NCBI GenBank assembly: GCA_013329615.1
Contig: DUKA01000042.1
Coordinates: 1-5,996, forward strand
DNA length: 5,996 bases
From: Candidatus Bathyarchaeota archaeon
GTDB taxonomy: Archaea; Thermoproteota; Bathyarchaeia; TCS64
Direction: 5' to 3'
In this document: one piece after another, positions 1 to 5,996 of the stretch
Position numbering within the stretch: position 1 is the first letter of the stretch
Layout: each line of letters starts with the position of its first letter
Notes under the pieces: model-generated
What the model was told of the DNA's origin: nothing
Databases searched by the model: none
Seen by the model: only the letters and a program-made list of their open reading frames with translations
Translations under genes and position numbers: made by a program

Positions 1-458
1 CCCTTGAAGAAGCCGGCCTCCGCCATCTTCTTCTTGGCGCTGCTGCTCGGGCCGTGCCCCTCCTCAGCGGGGGTGCCGACGACCCAGAGTTCACCGGGCA
101 GCTCCTTCATCAGCTTCGACACTGCGATGCCTGCGCCGAGGCCGGATGTGCCTATGATGTTATGGCCGCAGCCGTGCCCGATGCCGGGGAGGGCGTCGTA
201 CTCGCAGAGGAACGCGATCGTGGGGCCTTTACCCTTGCCCTTCATCACAGCCTTGAACGCCGTGGGCATCCCATTGACGCCCATCTCCACCTTGAAACCG
301 TGCTTCTTCAACTCACCCGCGAGCAGCTTCGAGGACTCCACCTCCTCGCTGCCCAGCTCGGGGTGCTTGCCTATCCAGTCGCTCATCTCGACGAGGCGCG
401 GCATGACCGCGTCCACCTCACCCTTTACCTTAGTCTTGAGAACCTTGACATCAGCCAT
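1..458 (-). CDS. M20-family metallo-amidohydrolase (AbgB/PM20D2-like), N-terminal part, truncated by window edge
   Basis: This is the first 152 residues of a zinc-type M20 amidohydrolase, a family that cleaves amide bonds in N-acyl amino acids, dipeptides or aminobenzoyl-glutamate-like compounds. The N-terminal segment shows the usual helix 'LVEMSDWIGKHPELGSEE' (about residues 22-39). It is followed by the metal-site block EYDALPGIGHGCGHN (86-100), in which Cys97 and His99 are the likely metal ligands, and by GTPAEEGHG (128-136), whose Glu pair should supply the catalytic base and a ligand. The EYDALPGIGH.CGHN form matches the AbgB/PM20D2 branch better than DapE or ArgE. The rest of the catalytic domain and the dimerisation domain lie beyond the left edge. 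The ATG at 458 is the first start codon in this frame after the upstream gene; there is no Shine-Dalgarno, and a weak TATA-like CTTAT lies about 34 bases upstream. The gene follows the DapA-like gene by 55 bases on the same strand. The substrate cannot be read from the sequence. Confidence 0.88.
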   Translation of the reverse strand, partial: MADVKVLKTKVKGEVDAVMPRLVEMSDWIGKHPELGSEEVESSKLLAGELKKHGFKVEMGVNGMPTAFKAVMKGKGKGPTIAFLCEYDALPGIGHGCGHNIIGTSGLGAGIAVSKLMKELPGELWVVGTPAEEGHGPSSSAKKKMAEAGFFK

Positions 459-468
459 GAGGATCTTT

Positions 469-506
469 GAAAAAGAGGTGTTTGGGGGATAAGAAAGGTT
501 CCCCCC
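469..506 (-). terminator. Possible hairpin plus U-tract terminator after the DapA-like gene
   Basis: On the minus strand, just after the stop codon of the DapA-like gene, a six-base GC-rich stem can form (GGGGGA at 505-500 with TCCCCC at 489-484, ten-base loop). It is followed five bases later by the pyrimidine run CCTCTTTTTC (478-469). Archaeal termination relies mainly on U-rich tracts, so the T run is the more relevant part. The same 55 bases must also hold the promoter of the M20 gene if that gene is transcribed separately. The spacing between stem and T run is longer than in a classic bacterial terminator, so this is a weak call. Confidence 0.25.
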
Positions 507-513
507 GACTTTG

Positions 514-1440
514 TTAGCCCACGTGCCACTTCTTGCCCGTCTCGAGTTTTTTAAACTCGACCGCCGCCTTCTCCATTTGCTCCTTCGTAACGGGGGTGCA
601 TGGGGCGCGTACGTCTAGCTCCATGTCGACGCCCCTCAGTTTCCAGATCGCCTTGTAGCGTCCCCAGAAGCTGGCGCCGACGAAGTTAGTGTCGATGATG
701 TTGAACATCTTGACTATCTGCTCGTGGTAGTATAGCGCCTTCTTCATGTCGCCCTTCTCCCACGACTTTTTGAGTCCGAGCATTATCTCGGGGAACGCCT
801 GGAACTCGGCGATGAGTGCACCCGTCGCGCCCTGCGCGAGGAACGCTAGGTAGGTGGTTGGGCAACCAGTGTAGACAGCGATCTTCTCCCTGACGCGCCA
901 GATGATGTCGGAGTAGCGTAGGGCGAAGAAGTCGTCCTCCTTGTAGCCGACGACGTTGTCGAAGTTCTCGGCGAGGCGCGCGACCACGCTTGGGCTTATG
1001 GTTGCGCCGAAGCCGGGGTTGTTGTACACGATTATGGGCTCGTCGACCTTGCTGGCTATCTCCTCGAAGTGGCGGTACGTCTCGTTGTCGTTGGCCCTCA
1101 CCATCAATGGGTGGCTGAGAAGGACGCCTTCGCAGCCCACGTCTTTAGCGTACTGGGTGAACATGCGAGCCTCCATGGTCGACATTGCGCCCGTGCCCGC
1201 GATGACGGGGACGCGCCCATTCGCCTGATCCACGGTGATGTCGATGACCCTCTTCCGCTCCTCGTGGAGCAGGTAGGGGAACTCGCCCGTCGCGCCTACG
1301 GGGACGAGCGAGTCGGCGCCGTCCTCGATGATTATGTCGATGATTCGACGGTAGGCCTCCTCGTTGATCTCCTCGCCCCCCTTCTTGAACGGGGTGACTG
1401 GAAGGCAGAGTATGCCACTGAACTTGCCCTTGAATACCAT
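514..1440 (-). CDS. DapA/N-acetylneuraminate lyase superfamily aldolase, substrate unknown
   Basis: This complete 308-residue protein is a class I (Schiff-base) aldolase or lyase of the dihydrodipicolinate synthase/NAL superfamily, a TIM barrel of about 290-310 residues. Family signatures are in order: the GxTGE carboxylate-binding loop as GATGE (residues 49-53), the catalytic tyrosine in VYNNP (Tyr139), the Schiff-base lysine in GYKEDD (Lys167) and the glycine-rich GATGAL strand (204-209). Two residues that mark true dihydrodipicolinate synthase are not seen. By hand alignment, the second tyrosine of the DapA proton-relay triad is Met113 (in HPLM), and the arginine that binds the aspartate-semialdehyde carboxylate is Phe144 (YNNPGF). 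A lysine-pathway role is therefore doubtful; 2-keto-3-deoxy sugar-acid aldolase or dehydratase, NAL-like or hydroxy-oxo-acid lyase roles are open. An in-frame TAG two codons before the ATG fixes the start. The neighbours are an EamA transporter upstream and an M20 hydrolase downstream, which would suit small-molecule metabolism but do not name the substrate. Confidence 0.9.
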   Translation of the reverse strand: MVFKGKFSGILCLPVTPFKKGGEEINEEAYRRIIDIIIEDGADSLVPVGATGEFPYLLHEERKRVIDITVDQANGRVPVIAGTGAMSTMEARMFTQYAKDVGCEGVLLSHPLMVRANDNETYRHFEEIASKVDEPIIVYNNPGFGATISPSVVARLAENFDNVVGYKEDDFFALRYSDIIWRVREKIAVYTGCPTTYLAFLAQGATGALIAEFQAFPEIMLGLKKSWEKGDMKKALYYHEQIVKMFNIIDTNFVGASFWGRYKAIWKLRGVDMELDVRAPCTPVTKEQMEKAAVEFKKLETGKKWHVG

Positions 1441-1470
1441 AAACTATCAGGAGGAGAAGAACCGAACGGG

Positions 1471-1479
1471 GTTTATTTC
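1471..1479 (-). promoter_or_regulatory. TATA-like box for the DapA-like gene
   Basis: The minus strand reads GAAATAAAC here, the most A/T-rich stretch of the 66-base gap, centred about 35 bases before the ATG at 1440. Archaeal transcription usually starts about 25 bases after the box centre, which would give a leader of about ten bases. That leader region reads CTTCTCCTCCTGATAGTTT and has no Shine-Dalgarno, consistent with near-leaderless translation. The box is only a partial match to the archaeal consensus. Confidence 0.35.
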
Positions 1480-1506
1480 ACTTGCCATGTGTGATCAGCC
1501 GGGTAA

Positions 1507-2388
1507 TTACTTACTGGCGGGTTGGTAGGCGCAGACGAGTATGCCCGCGAGTGTCACGGCTCCGCCGACGAGGGCGAGAGGATTAGGGGACTCGCCGAGG
1601 ATGAGAAAAGCCAGCAGGGAGGCTCCCACTGGTTCCCCGAGGAGGCTTATGCTCACTACTGGGGCGGATATCCACTTCAGAGCCCAATTGTAGAGTGTGT
1701 GCCCGAATATCATGGGGACGAGGGCGATGATAGCGAACATTAAGATCACACTCGGATCGTAACCAGTAAGCGGGGTACCCACGGCGATGCTGCCGACCCC
1801 GAGGACCACTGCCGAGACCGCATAGACCGGCGTGACGTACATGGTGAGGTCGAGCCTCTGCCTGAGCCTCCTCCCGGCGAGGATGTACGTGCCAAGCGCT
1901 ACGCCGCCGACGAGTGATAGTGCGTCCCCGATCAGGTTTCCGCCGCCGGCGCCGAGGTCGCTGAAGGCTATGATCGAAGCCCCAACGAAGGCGACGACAA
2001 TGCCGAGGACAACTCGCCTGTCCACCTTCTCCCCGAGGACGAAGTGGCTCACGAGCGCTACGAAGATGGGGTCAACGTGCACGAATATGACGGAACTCGA
2101 CACGGATGTGAGACTGAGGCTCGTTATCCATGTGGCGAAGTGTATGGCGAGGACTACGCCGACCCCCGCCAGTAGCAGTAAATCTCTTCGCCTCATGGCG
2201 CGCAGCTTCGAGACGCCACCCGTCCTGAGGAAGAAGGGCAGAAGCATCAGCGTCGAGAGGAATAGGCGCCAAGTCGCGATGGCCATGGGAGGCGCGTCCG
2301 TTAGCCTGATCAGGATCGACGCCGTTGAGACTGCGACTATGCTGACCAGAAGGACAAGGTTCGGCGGGAAACCGGGCCTCTCACCCAA
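1507..2388 (-). CDS. EamA-family (DMT superfamily) membrane transporter
   Basis: This is a ten-helix inner-membrane permease of the drug/metabolite transporter superfamily, built of two tandem EamA repeats of five helices each (about residues 13-143 and 153-289 of a 293-residue protein). Repeat one contains ATWRLFLSTLMLLPFF in helix 2 and SSVIFVHVDPIFVALVSHFV followed by LGEKV in helix 4. Repeat two ends with the matching LYNWALKWISAP and LLGEPVGASLLAFLILGES segments, the conserved pre-helix-5 'GE' pattern. Such proteins move amino acids, nucleotides, sugars or drugs, and the substrate cannot be predicted. I chose the TTG at 2388, which lies about 33 bases after a TATA-like box. The frame stays open to an upstream TTG at 2433 (308 residues), but that start would put the box inside the coding region and leave only 15 bases to the divergent start. 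The gene lies 66 bases upstream of the DapA-like gene on the same strand, so exporting or importing a related metabolite is plausible but unproven. Confidence 0.88.
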   Translation of the reverse strand: MGERPGFPPNLVLLVSIVAVSTASILIRLTDAPPMAIATWRLFLSTLMLLPFFLRTGGVSKLRAMRRRDLLLLAGVGVVLAIHFATWITSLSLTSVSSSVIFVHVDPIFVALVSHFVLGEKVDRRVVLGIVVAFVGASIIAFSDLGAGGGNLIGDALSLVGGVALGTYILAGRRLRQRLDLTMYVTPVYAVSAVVLGVGSIAVGTPLTGYDPSVILMFAIIALVPMIFGHTLYNWALKWISAPVVSISLLGEPVGASLLAFLILGESPNPLALVGGAVTLAGILVCAYQPASK

Positions 2389-2416
2389 CTCGATCCCCGT
2401 AATATTGGGCCGCGAG

Positions 2417-2425
2417 CTATAAAAG
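2417..2425 (+). promoter_or_regulatory. TATA box of the GrpB-family gene
   Basis: CTATAAAAG is the best TATA box in the window and is centred about 28 bases before the ATG at 2449. This spacing fits an archaeal promoter whose transcript starts at or within a few bases of that ATG, so the mRNA would be leaderless. It is the main reason for preferring ATG 2449 over the in-frame GTG at 2434, which would lie upstream of the expected transcription start. Confidence 0.6.
2418..2424 (-). promoter_or_regulatory. Same A/T box read on the minus strand, possible TATA box of the EamA gene
   Basis: Read on the minus strand the same site is TTTTATA, centred about 33 bases before the TTG chosen as the EamA start. 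Orientation of an archaeal promoter depends on the adjoining BRE, which I cannot judge reliably here. A second A/T-rich candidate, AATATTA (2404-2398), lies closer to the start. The 60-base divergent gap has no other obvious box for this gene. Confidence 0.3.
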
Positions 2426-2448
2426 AGAGCCAAGTGATACAGGCAACC

Positions 2449-2964
2449 ATGCCCCGCCCCGTCATCATCGTGCCCTACGACTCCGAGTGGCCCCGCATCT
2501 ACGAGAAAGAGAAAAAACTCATCCTAGACGCAGTCGGCGGGATCATAAAATCAATCGAGCACATCGGGAGCACGAGCGTCTCCGGCCTCTGGGCGAAGCC
2601 CATCATCGACGTAATCGCAGGCGTAGACGGACACGGAGACGCCGAGGGCTGCAGGGAACTACTCCAACACATCGGATACGACGACGCCTCACCCGGAGAT
2701 ACTCCAGACTGGTTCTACTGCCTCGGCAAGGGACCCCACAGCCCCGGCTTCCACTTCCACCTCGTCAAGGAGGGGAGTCAATTCCACCGGAAACACATGC
2801 TATTCCGCGATTGGCTGCGGGCACACCCTGCCGACGCGGACGCCTACAGGGACTTAAAGATCGAATTATCAGAAAAATACCGAAACGACAGGGTCGCCTA
2901 CACGGAGAGTAAAACAGCCTTCATCGATGGTATCGTTGAGAAGGCGAAGAAATCTAGGACTTAA
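2449..2964 (+). CDS. GrpB/UPF0157 family nucleotidyltransferase-fold protein
   Basis: This 171-residue protein matches the GrpB (UPF0157) family in length and in its ordered motifs. They are VPYDSEWP at residues 8-15, EHIGSTSVSGLWAKPIIDV at 37-55, FHFHLV at 101-106, and the C-terminal helix block FRDWLRAHP...YRDLKIELSEKY...YTESKTAFI (119-159). GSTS plus the downstream acidic residue of KPIIDV (Asp54) corresponds to the nucleotidyltransferase-fold active-site pattern. The reaction is unknown for most members; some act next to dephospho-CoA kinase, which is not present here. It is cytosolic, with no signal or membrane segment. The ATG at 2449 is supported by the TATA box 28 bases upstream; an alternative in-frame GTG at 2434 would add five residues. 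It is the only plus-strand gene, divergent from the transporter and convergent with pheT, overlapping its end by 11 bases. Its lysine codons are mixed (8 of 14 AAA by my reading), whereas those spot-checked in pheT are AAG, which hints at a separate origin. Confidence 0.9.
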   Translation: MPRPVIIVPYDSEWPRIYEKEKKLILDAVGGIIKSIEHIGSTSVSGLWAKPIIDVIAGVDGHGDAEGCRELLQHIGYDDASPGDTPDWFYCLGKGPHSPGFHFHLVKEGSQFHRKHMLFRDWLRAHPADADAYRDLKIELSEKYRNDRVAYTESKTAFIDGIVEKAKKSRT

Positions 2965-4615
2965 CGACCTTCTTGAGGAGGTCAATGTCCATCTCCAGCG
3001 CGGCGACGGGCATCTCCAGCCCCCAAGCCCCGAGGGACTCGGGGCGCATCTCCCCAGCCCAGCAGAGCGGCTCACCATTCACCTTGGCGACTAGGCGCCT
3101 GCCATCGATGAAGCAGTCCCAGCCACCCTCCTCGACCTCGGCCTTGACCTCCAGGTTCTCCAGTATGGCAAGCATCGTGGCCTTTATGTCGCTGAAGCTG
3201 GCCTTGGCGTGGCACTGGACGATAGCTAGGCGGCGTGCGCTCTTCGCCCCGATGTCGGTCTTCTCGTCGAGCAGTACCACGTCGTCCACCTCGTAGAGGC
3301 TCTGCGGGTACGGGTGGTGCTTGTTGAGGCTCAGCACCTCCATGAGGCCGGGGAGCAGCCTGTTCCTGAGGACGTTGTAGCCCTCCATCTTGGGGTTCTC
3401 CACCTCGGCCAGGGGCTCGTTTGCTATACTCATCTTGGCGAAGAGCTTCTCCCTGTTGCTGAGCATGAAGGTGACGACCTCCATGTGACCGAAGCCTATG
3501 ATGAAGTTGCGGATGTACCTGCTGAATATCTCTAGCTCATCCTCGCCGGCCTTCGTGTGGATCGGTGGGATGTTTGGGATGATCTTGTCGTAGCCGTAGG
3601 CGATGGCGACGTCCTCGACGAGGTCTATTGGGTGCATGATGTCGGTGCGGTAGCAGGGGATCTGTACGTCGATCTCGTCGCCGACGACCTCGGCTCCGTG
3701 CCCCATCTTGCCGAGGAGCATCGCCGTCTCCGTGTGACCGAGCTTGAGCCCAAGCGTCTTGTTTACGTACTGGTTGCTCAGCCGCCACATCTTCGGCGAG
3801 AGATCAGGGGTCTTGATGGCCTTGTCGGGGTACATGACCTCGACGGAGTAGATCTCCGCGCCCCTGTCGGCGAATGTCGTGCATAGGATGTTTAGCGTCT
3901 CGGTTATGGCCTTCATGTCCGTGCCGGTTATGTCGATGAATACGTCGCGGGTCGCCTCGTCGATGCGCGTGTACTCGCCGTTGATGATCGGCGGCATCGA
4001 TAGGACCATATTCTTAGCGTCGAGGATCATCGGGTACTCCTCCGCGCCTTCAAGTGTCCAGGCGTATTCGACCCCCTTCGGCATCTCGGTGAGCATCCAG
4101 TGGAGGTCCTTGTCGAAGCGCTCCCCGAGGGGCCTGAACTTGAACTCCGGGGGCTTCGTAGTGTAGGTGACTGGGAACTGGACAGGTTTGAGGTTGTGCA
4201 GCCCTATGGCGACCTTACGCCTCTTCCTGCCGTGGGTGATGTGGAGCTTCTCCTGCAGCTGGATTATACTACGGATGAGGGAGTCGCTGAAGTCAACGCC
4301 CTTGGCGACGGCGCAGACGAAGTATGGGCGTATCTTCTGGGTCTTCTCGTCGACGACGGCGACGTAGCTGGAGTCCTTGACCCTGTAGCGGCGTGGATCG
4401 GGCTTCTCACCCGTGAAACTCGCGTATGCTCGCGCAAGCCCCTCGGTGCTCATCAGGTCGGGGCGGTTGGGGAAGACCTCAAGGGCGAAGCCGTCCTCGT
4501 GCGGCCCCTCCCAGCTCGTCCCCATCATGGGGAGCCTCTCCTGAAGCTCCTCTATGGCAACCTTCCTGCCGAGCATCTCCTGGAGGTCCGCTAGGTTGAC
4601 GTTGATCACTGGCAT
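2954..4615 (-). CDS. pheT: Phenylalanyl-tRNA synthetase beta subunit, archaeal type
   Basis: This 553-residue protein is the beta subunit of the cytosolic heterotetrameric enzyme that charges tRNA-Phe. The N-terminal B1 region carries FPNRPDLMSTEGLARA (49-64). The B3/B4 editing region, which hydrolyses Tyr-tRNA-Phe in this family, spans roughly 90-260 and includes MPPIINGEYTRI and DVFIDITGTD. The B5 DNA-binding-like domain lies at about 268-345 with QIPCYRTDIMHPIDLVEDVA. The catalytic-like core follows, with ENPKMEGYNVLRNRLLPGL (406-424) and YEVDDVV, and the protein ends with GEMRPESLGAWGLEMPV (521-537). Length and the absence of EMAP-like and FDX-ACB domains mark the archaeal/eukaryotic form. 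The ATG at 4615 gives the family-typical MPVINV start and has a Shine-Dalgarno five bases upstream. The same reading frame happens to stay open far upstream across pheS, but that extension is Arg/Pro-rich nonsense. The last 11 bases overlap the convergent GrpB gene. Confidence 0.97.
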   Translation of the reverse strand: MPVINVNLADLQEMLGRKVAIEELQERLPMMGTSWEGPHEDGFALEVFPNRPDLMSTEGLARAYASFTGEKPDPRRYRVKDSSYVAVVDEKTQKIRPYFVCAVAKGVDFSDSLIRSIIQLQEKLHITHGRKRRKVAIGLHNLKPVQFPVTYTTKPPEFKFRPLGERFDKDLHWMLTEMPKGVEYAWTLEGAEEYPMILDAKNMVLSMPPIINGEYTRIDEATRDVFIDITGTDMKAITETLNILCTTFADRGAEIYSVEVMYPDKAIKTPDLSPKMWRLSNQYVNKTLGLKLGHTETAMLLGKMGHGAEVVGDEIDVQIPCYRTDIMHPIDLVEDVAIAYGYDKIIPNIPPIHTKAGEDELEIFSRYIRNFIIGFGHMEVVTFMLSNREKLFAKMSIANEPLAEVENPKMEGYNVLRNRLLPGLMEVLSLNKHHPYPQSLYEVDDVVLLDEKTDIGAKSARRLAIVQCHAKASFSDIKATMLAILENLEVKAEVEEGGWDCFIDGRRLVAKVNGEPLCWAGEMRPESLGAWGLEMPVAALEMDIDLLKKVVKS

Positions 4616-4620
4616 CCAAT

Positions 4621-4627
4621 TCACCTC
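4621..4627 (-). promoter_or_regulatory. Shine-Dalgarno site of pheT overlapping the pheS stop
   Basis: The minus strand reads GAGGTGA, which contains both the pheS stop (TGA) and a strong match to the anti-Shine-Dalgarno of 16S rRNA. It lies five bases before the pheT ATG at 4615. It is the only clear ribosome binding site I see in the window and decides the pheT start. The arrangement suggests translational coupling of the two subunits, which are needed in equal amounts. Confidence 0.75.
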
Positions 4628-5996
4628 GTCCAGAGCTTCGCCTTGCGGAGAAGCCCTATGTCGTTGCCGTAAAGCTCCTTGATCGTGTTGACGTGGTAGC
4701 TCTGCATGACGAGGCGGTCGAAGCCTGGGCCCCAGGCGAGGATGGGGACGTCGACGCCGAGGAGTGGCTTCACTACCTCTGGGCGGAACATGCCGGCGCC
4801 GAATAACTCCATCCAGCCGCCGCGCTCTTCTATCCAGACCTCGGCCTCCATGCTCATCTCCGTGTAGGGGAAGTAGCCGGGGCGGAACCTGAACTTCTTC
4901 AGCCCGAGCCCCTCGAGGTAGGCCTTGAGGTAGCCCTGCATGTCGCGGAAGGTCACGTCCTCGCCGACGACTATTCCGTCGGTCTGGTAGAACTCGGCGA
5001 GGTGGTTCCAGTCGATGGCCTCGTTGCGGAAGACGCGGCCGACGCTGAAGAACTTGCCCGGGAGGTCCTCGGGCTTGAGTTTGGCGAGTTGGAGGACGCT
5101 GAGGCTCGTCGTGTGTGTGCGTAGGCAGCATCGGCTGGCGAACTCGGGGCTCCACTTGTACTGCCAGCCTGTTGAGCCGGTGGTCCAGCCGTCCTCGTGC
5201 GTCGCTTTGACTTGCTCCACGAGCTTGCCCTTTGGGAGTTTGCCCTCGTAGGGGGTCTTCATGTAGAAGGTGTCGGCGAGGTCGCGGGCGGGGTGGTCCT
5301 GCGGCTGGTAGAGGGCGTCGAAGTTCCAGAAGCTGAGTTCTACGTAGTGGCCCTTCATCTCCTTGAAGCCTAGTTCGACCCAGAAGCGGCGGATGTAGTC
5401 GATGATCTGGCTGATGAAGTGGCGCTTGCCCGGCGTGAGGCTCGGGACGGGGAGGGATACATCGTAGTGTTGGACTACTGCGCCTTTCCATGTGCCCACC
5501 TGCAGCAACTCGGGGGTGATCTGCGTGATAACGGGCTTCGAGGCTATCGCCTCGACGAATGGCAGGACTTCGACGCCGAAGGGGGTGAGCTCGACGAAGC
5601 GCTCGGTCTCCTCCTTGACCTCGACGAGGCCGCGTTTTGTGAGGAGGGGTATCCGGGCGGCAAGTTCGGCGCCGAGCTTGCCCTCGGGGACCGTGCCCTG
5701 TGCGAGGCGCTTGAGTATCTTCTCGTCGACCGTCTCTGATACGGCTGCCTTTGTGCCCTCGGGCGTCGCCTCGACCTTGCCGCCCTTTATGGTTGCCCAG
5801 CCGTTGCTGCGGACCCAGACGAGCGCTATGTTGATGGCGGGGATGTCCCCCTTGAGGTGGGAGAGCTCGTTGTCGCCCCCCGCCGCAGCCTCGATGAGCT
5901 GCTTCTCGGGCAGCCCCTCATCCGCGTACTTCTGCCCCTCAGTCGTGAGCTTGAAGAAGCGTGAGACCTCCTCCCTGAAGCTGACGACGCCTTTTG
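4621..5996 (-). CDS. pheS: Phenylalanyl-tRNA synthetase alpha subunit, archaeal type, start outside window
   Basis: About 457 residues are visible; the archaeal protein is usually near 480-510, so a short N-terminal piece is missing off the right edge. The frame is open throughout, although the catalytic part alone can also be read from an internal TTG at 5508, which is not the real start. Visible residues 1-150 are the winged-helix N-terminal region typical of archaeal/eukaryotic alpha subunits, with FFKLTTEGQKYADEGLPEKQ near the beginning and LTKRGLVEV and VELTPFG later. The class II catalytic domain follows: HPARDLADTFYM (234-245), LRTHTT (291-296), motif 2 as VGRVFRNE (318-325), FGAGMFRPEV (398-407, Phe pocket) and motif 3 as GPGFDRL (422-428) with the ATP-binding arginine. 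It forms phenylalanyl-adenylate and transfers Phe to tRNA together with PheT, whose gene begins five bases after this stop. All catalytic motifs are intact. Confidence 0.97.
   Translation of the reverse strand, partial: KGVVSFREEVSRFFKLTTEGQKYADEGLPEKQLIEAAAGGDNELSHLKGDIPAINIALVWVRSNGWATIKGGKVEATPEGTKAAVSETVDEKILKRLAQGTVPEGKLGAELAARIPLLTKRGLVEVKEETERFVELTPFGVEVLPFVEAIASKPVITQITPELLQVGTWKGAVVQHYDVSLPVPSLTPGKRHFISQIIDYIRRFWVELGFKEMKGHYVELSFWNFDALYQPQDHPARDLADTFYMKTPYEGKLPKGKLVEQVKATHEDGWTTGSTGWQYKWSPEFASRCCLRTHTTSLSVLQLAKLKPEDLPGKFFSVGRVFRNEAIDWNHLAEFYQTDGIVVGEDVTFRDMQGYLKAYLEGLGLKKFRFRPGYFPYTEMSMEAEVWIEERGGWMELFGAGMFRPEVVKPLLGVDVPILAWGPGFDRLVMQSYHVNTIKELYGNDIGLLRKAKLWTR

Noticed and set aside
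54..492. Two plus-strand open frames at the left edge.
   Set aside because: They lie antisense to the M20 hydrolase, which has clear metal-site motifs on the minus strand.
514..1440. Naming the lyase dapA and placing it in lysine biosynthesis together with an M20 desuccinylase (DapE).
   Set aside because: The key DapA Tyr and Arg are replaced, and the M20 protein has the AbgB/PM20D2 form of the metal motif rather than that of DapE.
1492..1497. Palindrome TGATCA in the gap upstream of the DapA-like gene, considered as an operator half.
   Set aside because: Only six bases, with no flanking symmetry or second copy nearby, so chance explains it.
4616..5491. The pheT frame stays open for about 876 bases upstream, giving a nominal 845-residue protein.
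   Set aside because: The extension lies on top of pheS in another frame, is Arg/Pro/His-rich and low in complexity, and resembles no domain. It reflects GC-rich codon bias. The true pheT start is the ATG at 4615 with a Shine-Dalgarno.
5419..5739. Long plus-strand open frames opposite pheS and pheT, for example 5419-5739, 4100-4594 and 3557-3886.
   Set aside because: They are antisense shadows of genes with strong protein-family support. Abundant GAG/CTC and GTC/GAC codons keep the opposite frames open, and the translations show no recognisable domain.
1..5996. CRISPR repeats, tRNA or rRNA genes, insertion sequences and attachment sites.
   Set aside because: No regularly spaced repeats, tRNA-like cloverleaf, transposase motifs or terminal inverted repeats were seen, and coding regions fill nearly the whole window.

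Overview
The window looks archaeal. The evidence is an adjacent pheS-pheT pair of the archaeal/eukaryotic type: the alpha subunit has a winged-helix N-terminal part, and the 553-residue beta subunit lacks the bacterial tRNA-binding (EMAP-like) and FDX-ACB domains. Promoters also look archaeal, with TATA-like boxes about 28-35 bases before start codons and almost no Shine-Dalgarno sequences at first genes. The DNA is GC-rich with strong G/C preference at third codon positions. I cannot assign a phylum from sequence alone.

Layout from left to right. Positions 1-458 (minus) hold the N-terminal 152 residues of an M20-family amidohydrolase that runs off the left edge. Positions 514-1440 (minus) encode a complete DapA/NAL-superfamily aldolase or lyase. 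Positions 1507-2388 (minus) encode a ten-helix EamA (DMT) transporter. A 60-base divergent intergenic region with one TATA box follows, and then a GrpB/UPF0157 protein on the plus strand (2449-2964). The last 11 bases of the GrpB gene overlap the end of pheT, which converges on it (2954-4615, minus). pheT is preceded by pheS (4621 to the right edge, minus; start outside the window).

How the genes work together. pheS and pheT form a tight unit, with five bases between them and the only clear Shine-Dalgarno motif in the window, and encode the two subunits of phenylalanyl-tRNA synthetase. The M20 hydrolase, the DapA-like enzyme and the EamA transporter lie head to tail on one strand with gaps of 55 and 66 bases. 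They could form a small-molecule metabolism cluster, but each gap contains possible transcription signals, so a single operon is not established. No stretch over 70 bases lacks a gene.

This is mostly an ordinary chromosomal region. I see no mobile element, CRISPR array, RNA gene or clearly new system. The most interesting points are the active-site departures in the DapA-like enzyme, which argue against lysine biosynthesis, the possibly shared TATA box at 2417-2425, and the GrpB gene sitting antisense to the end of pheT.
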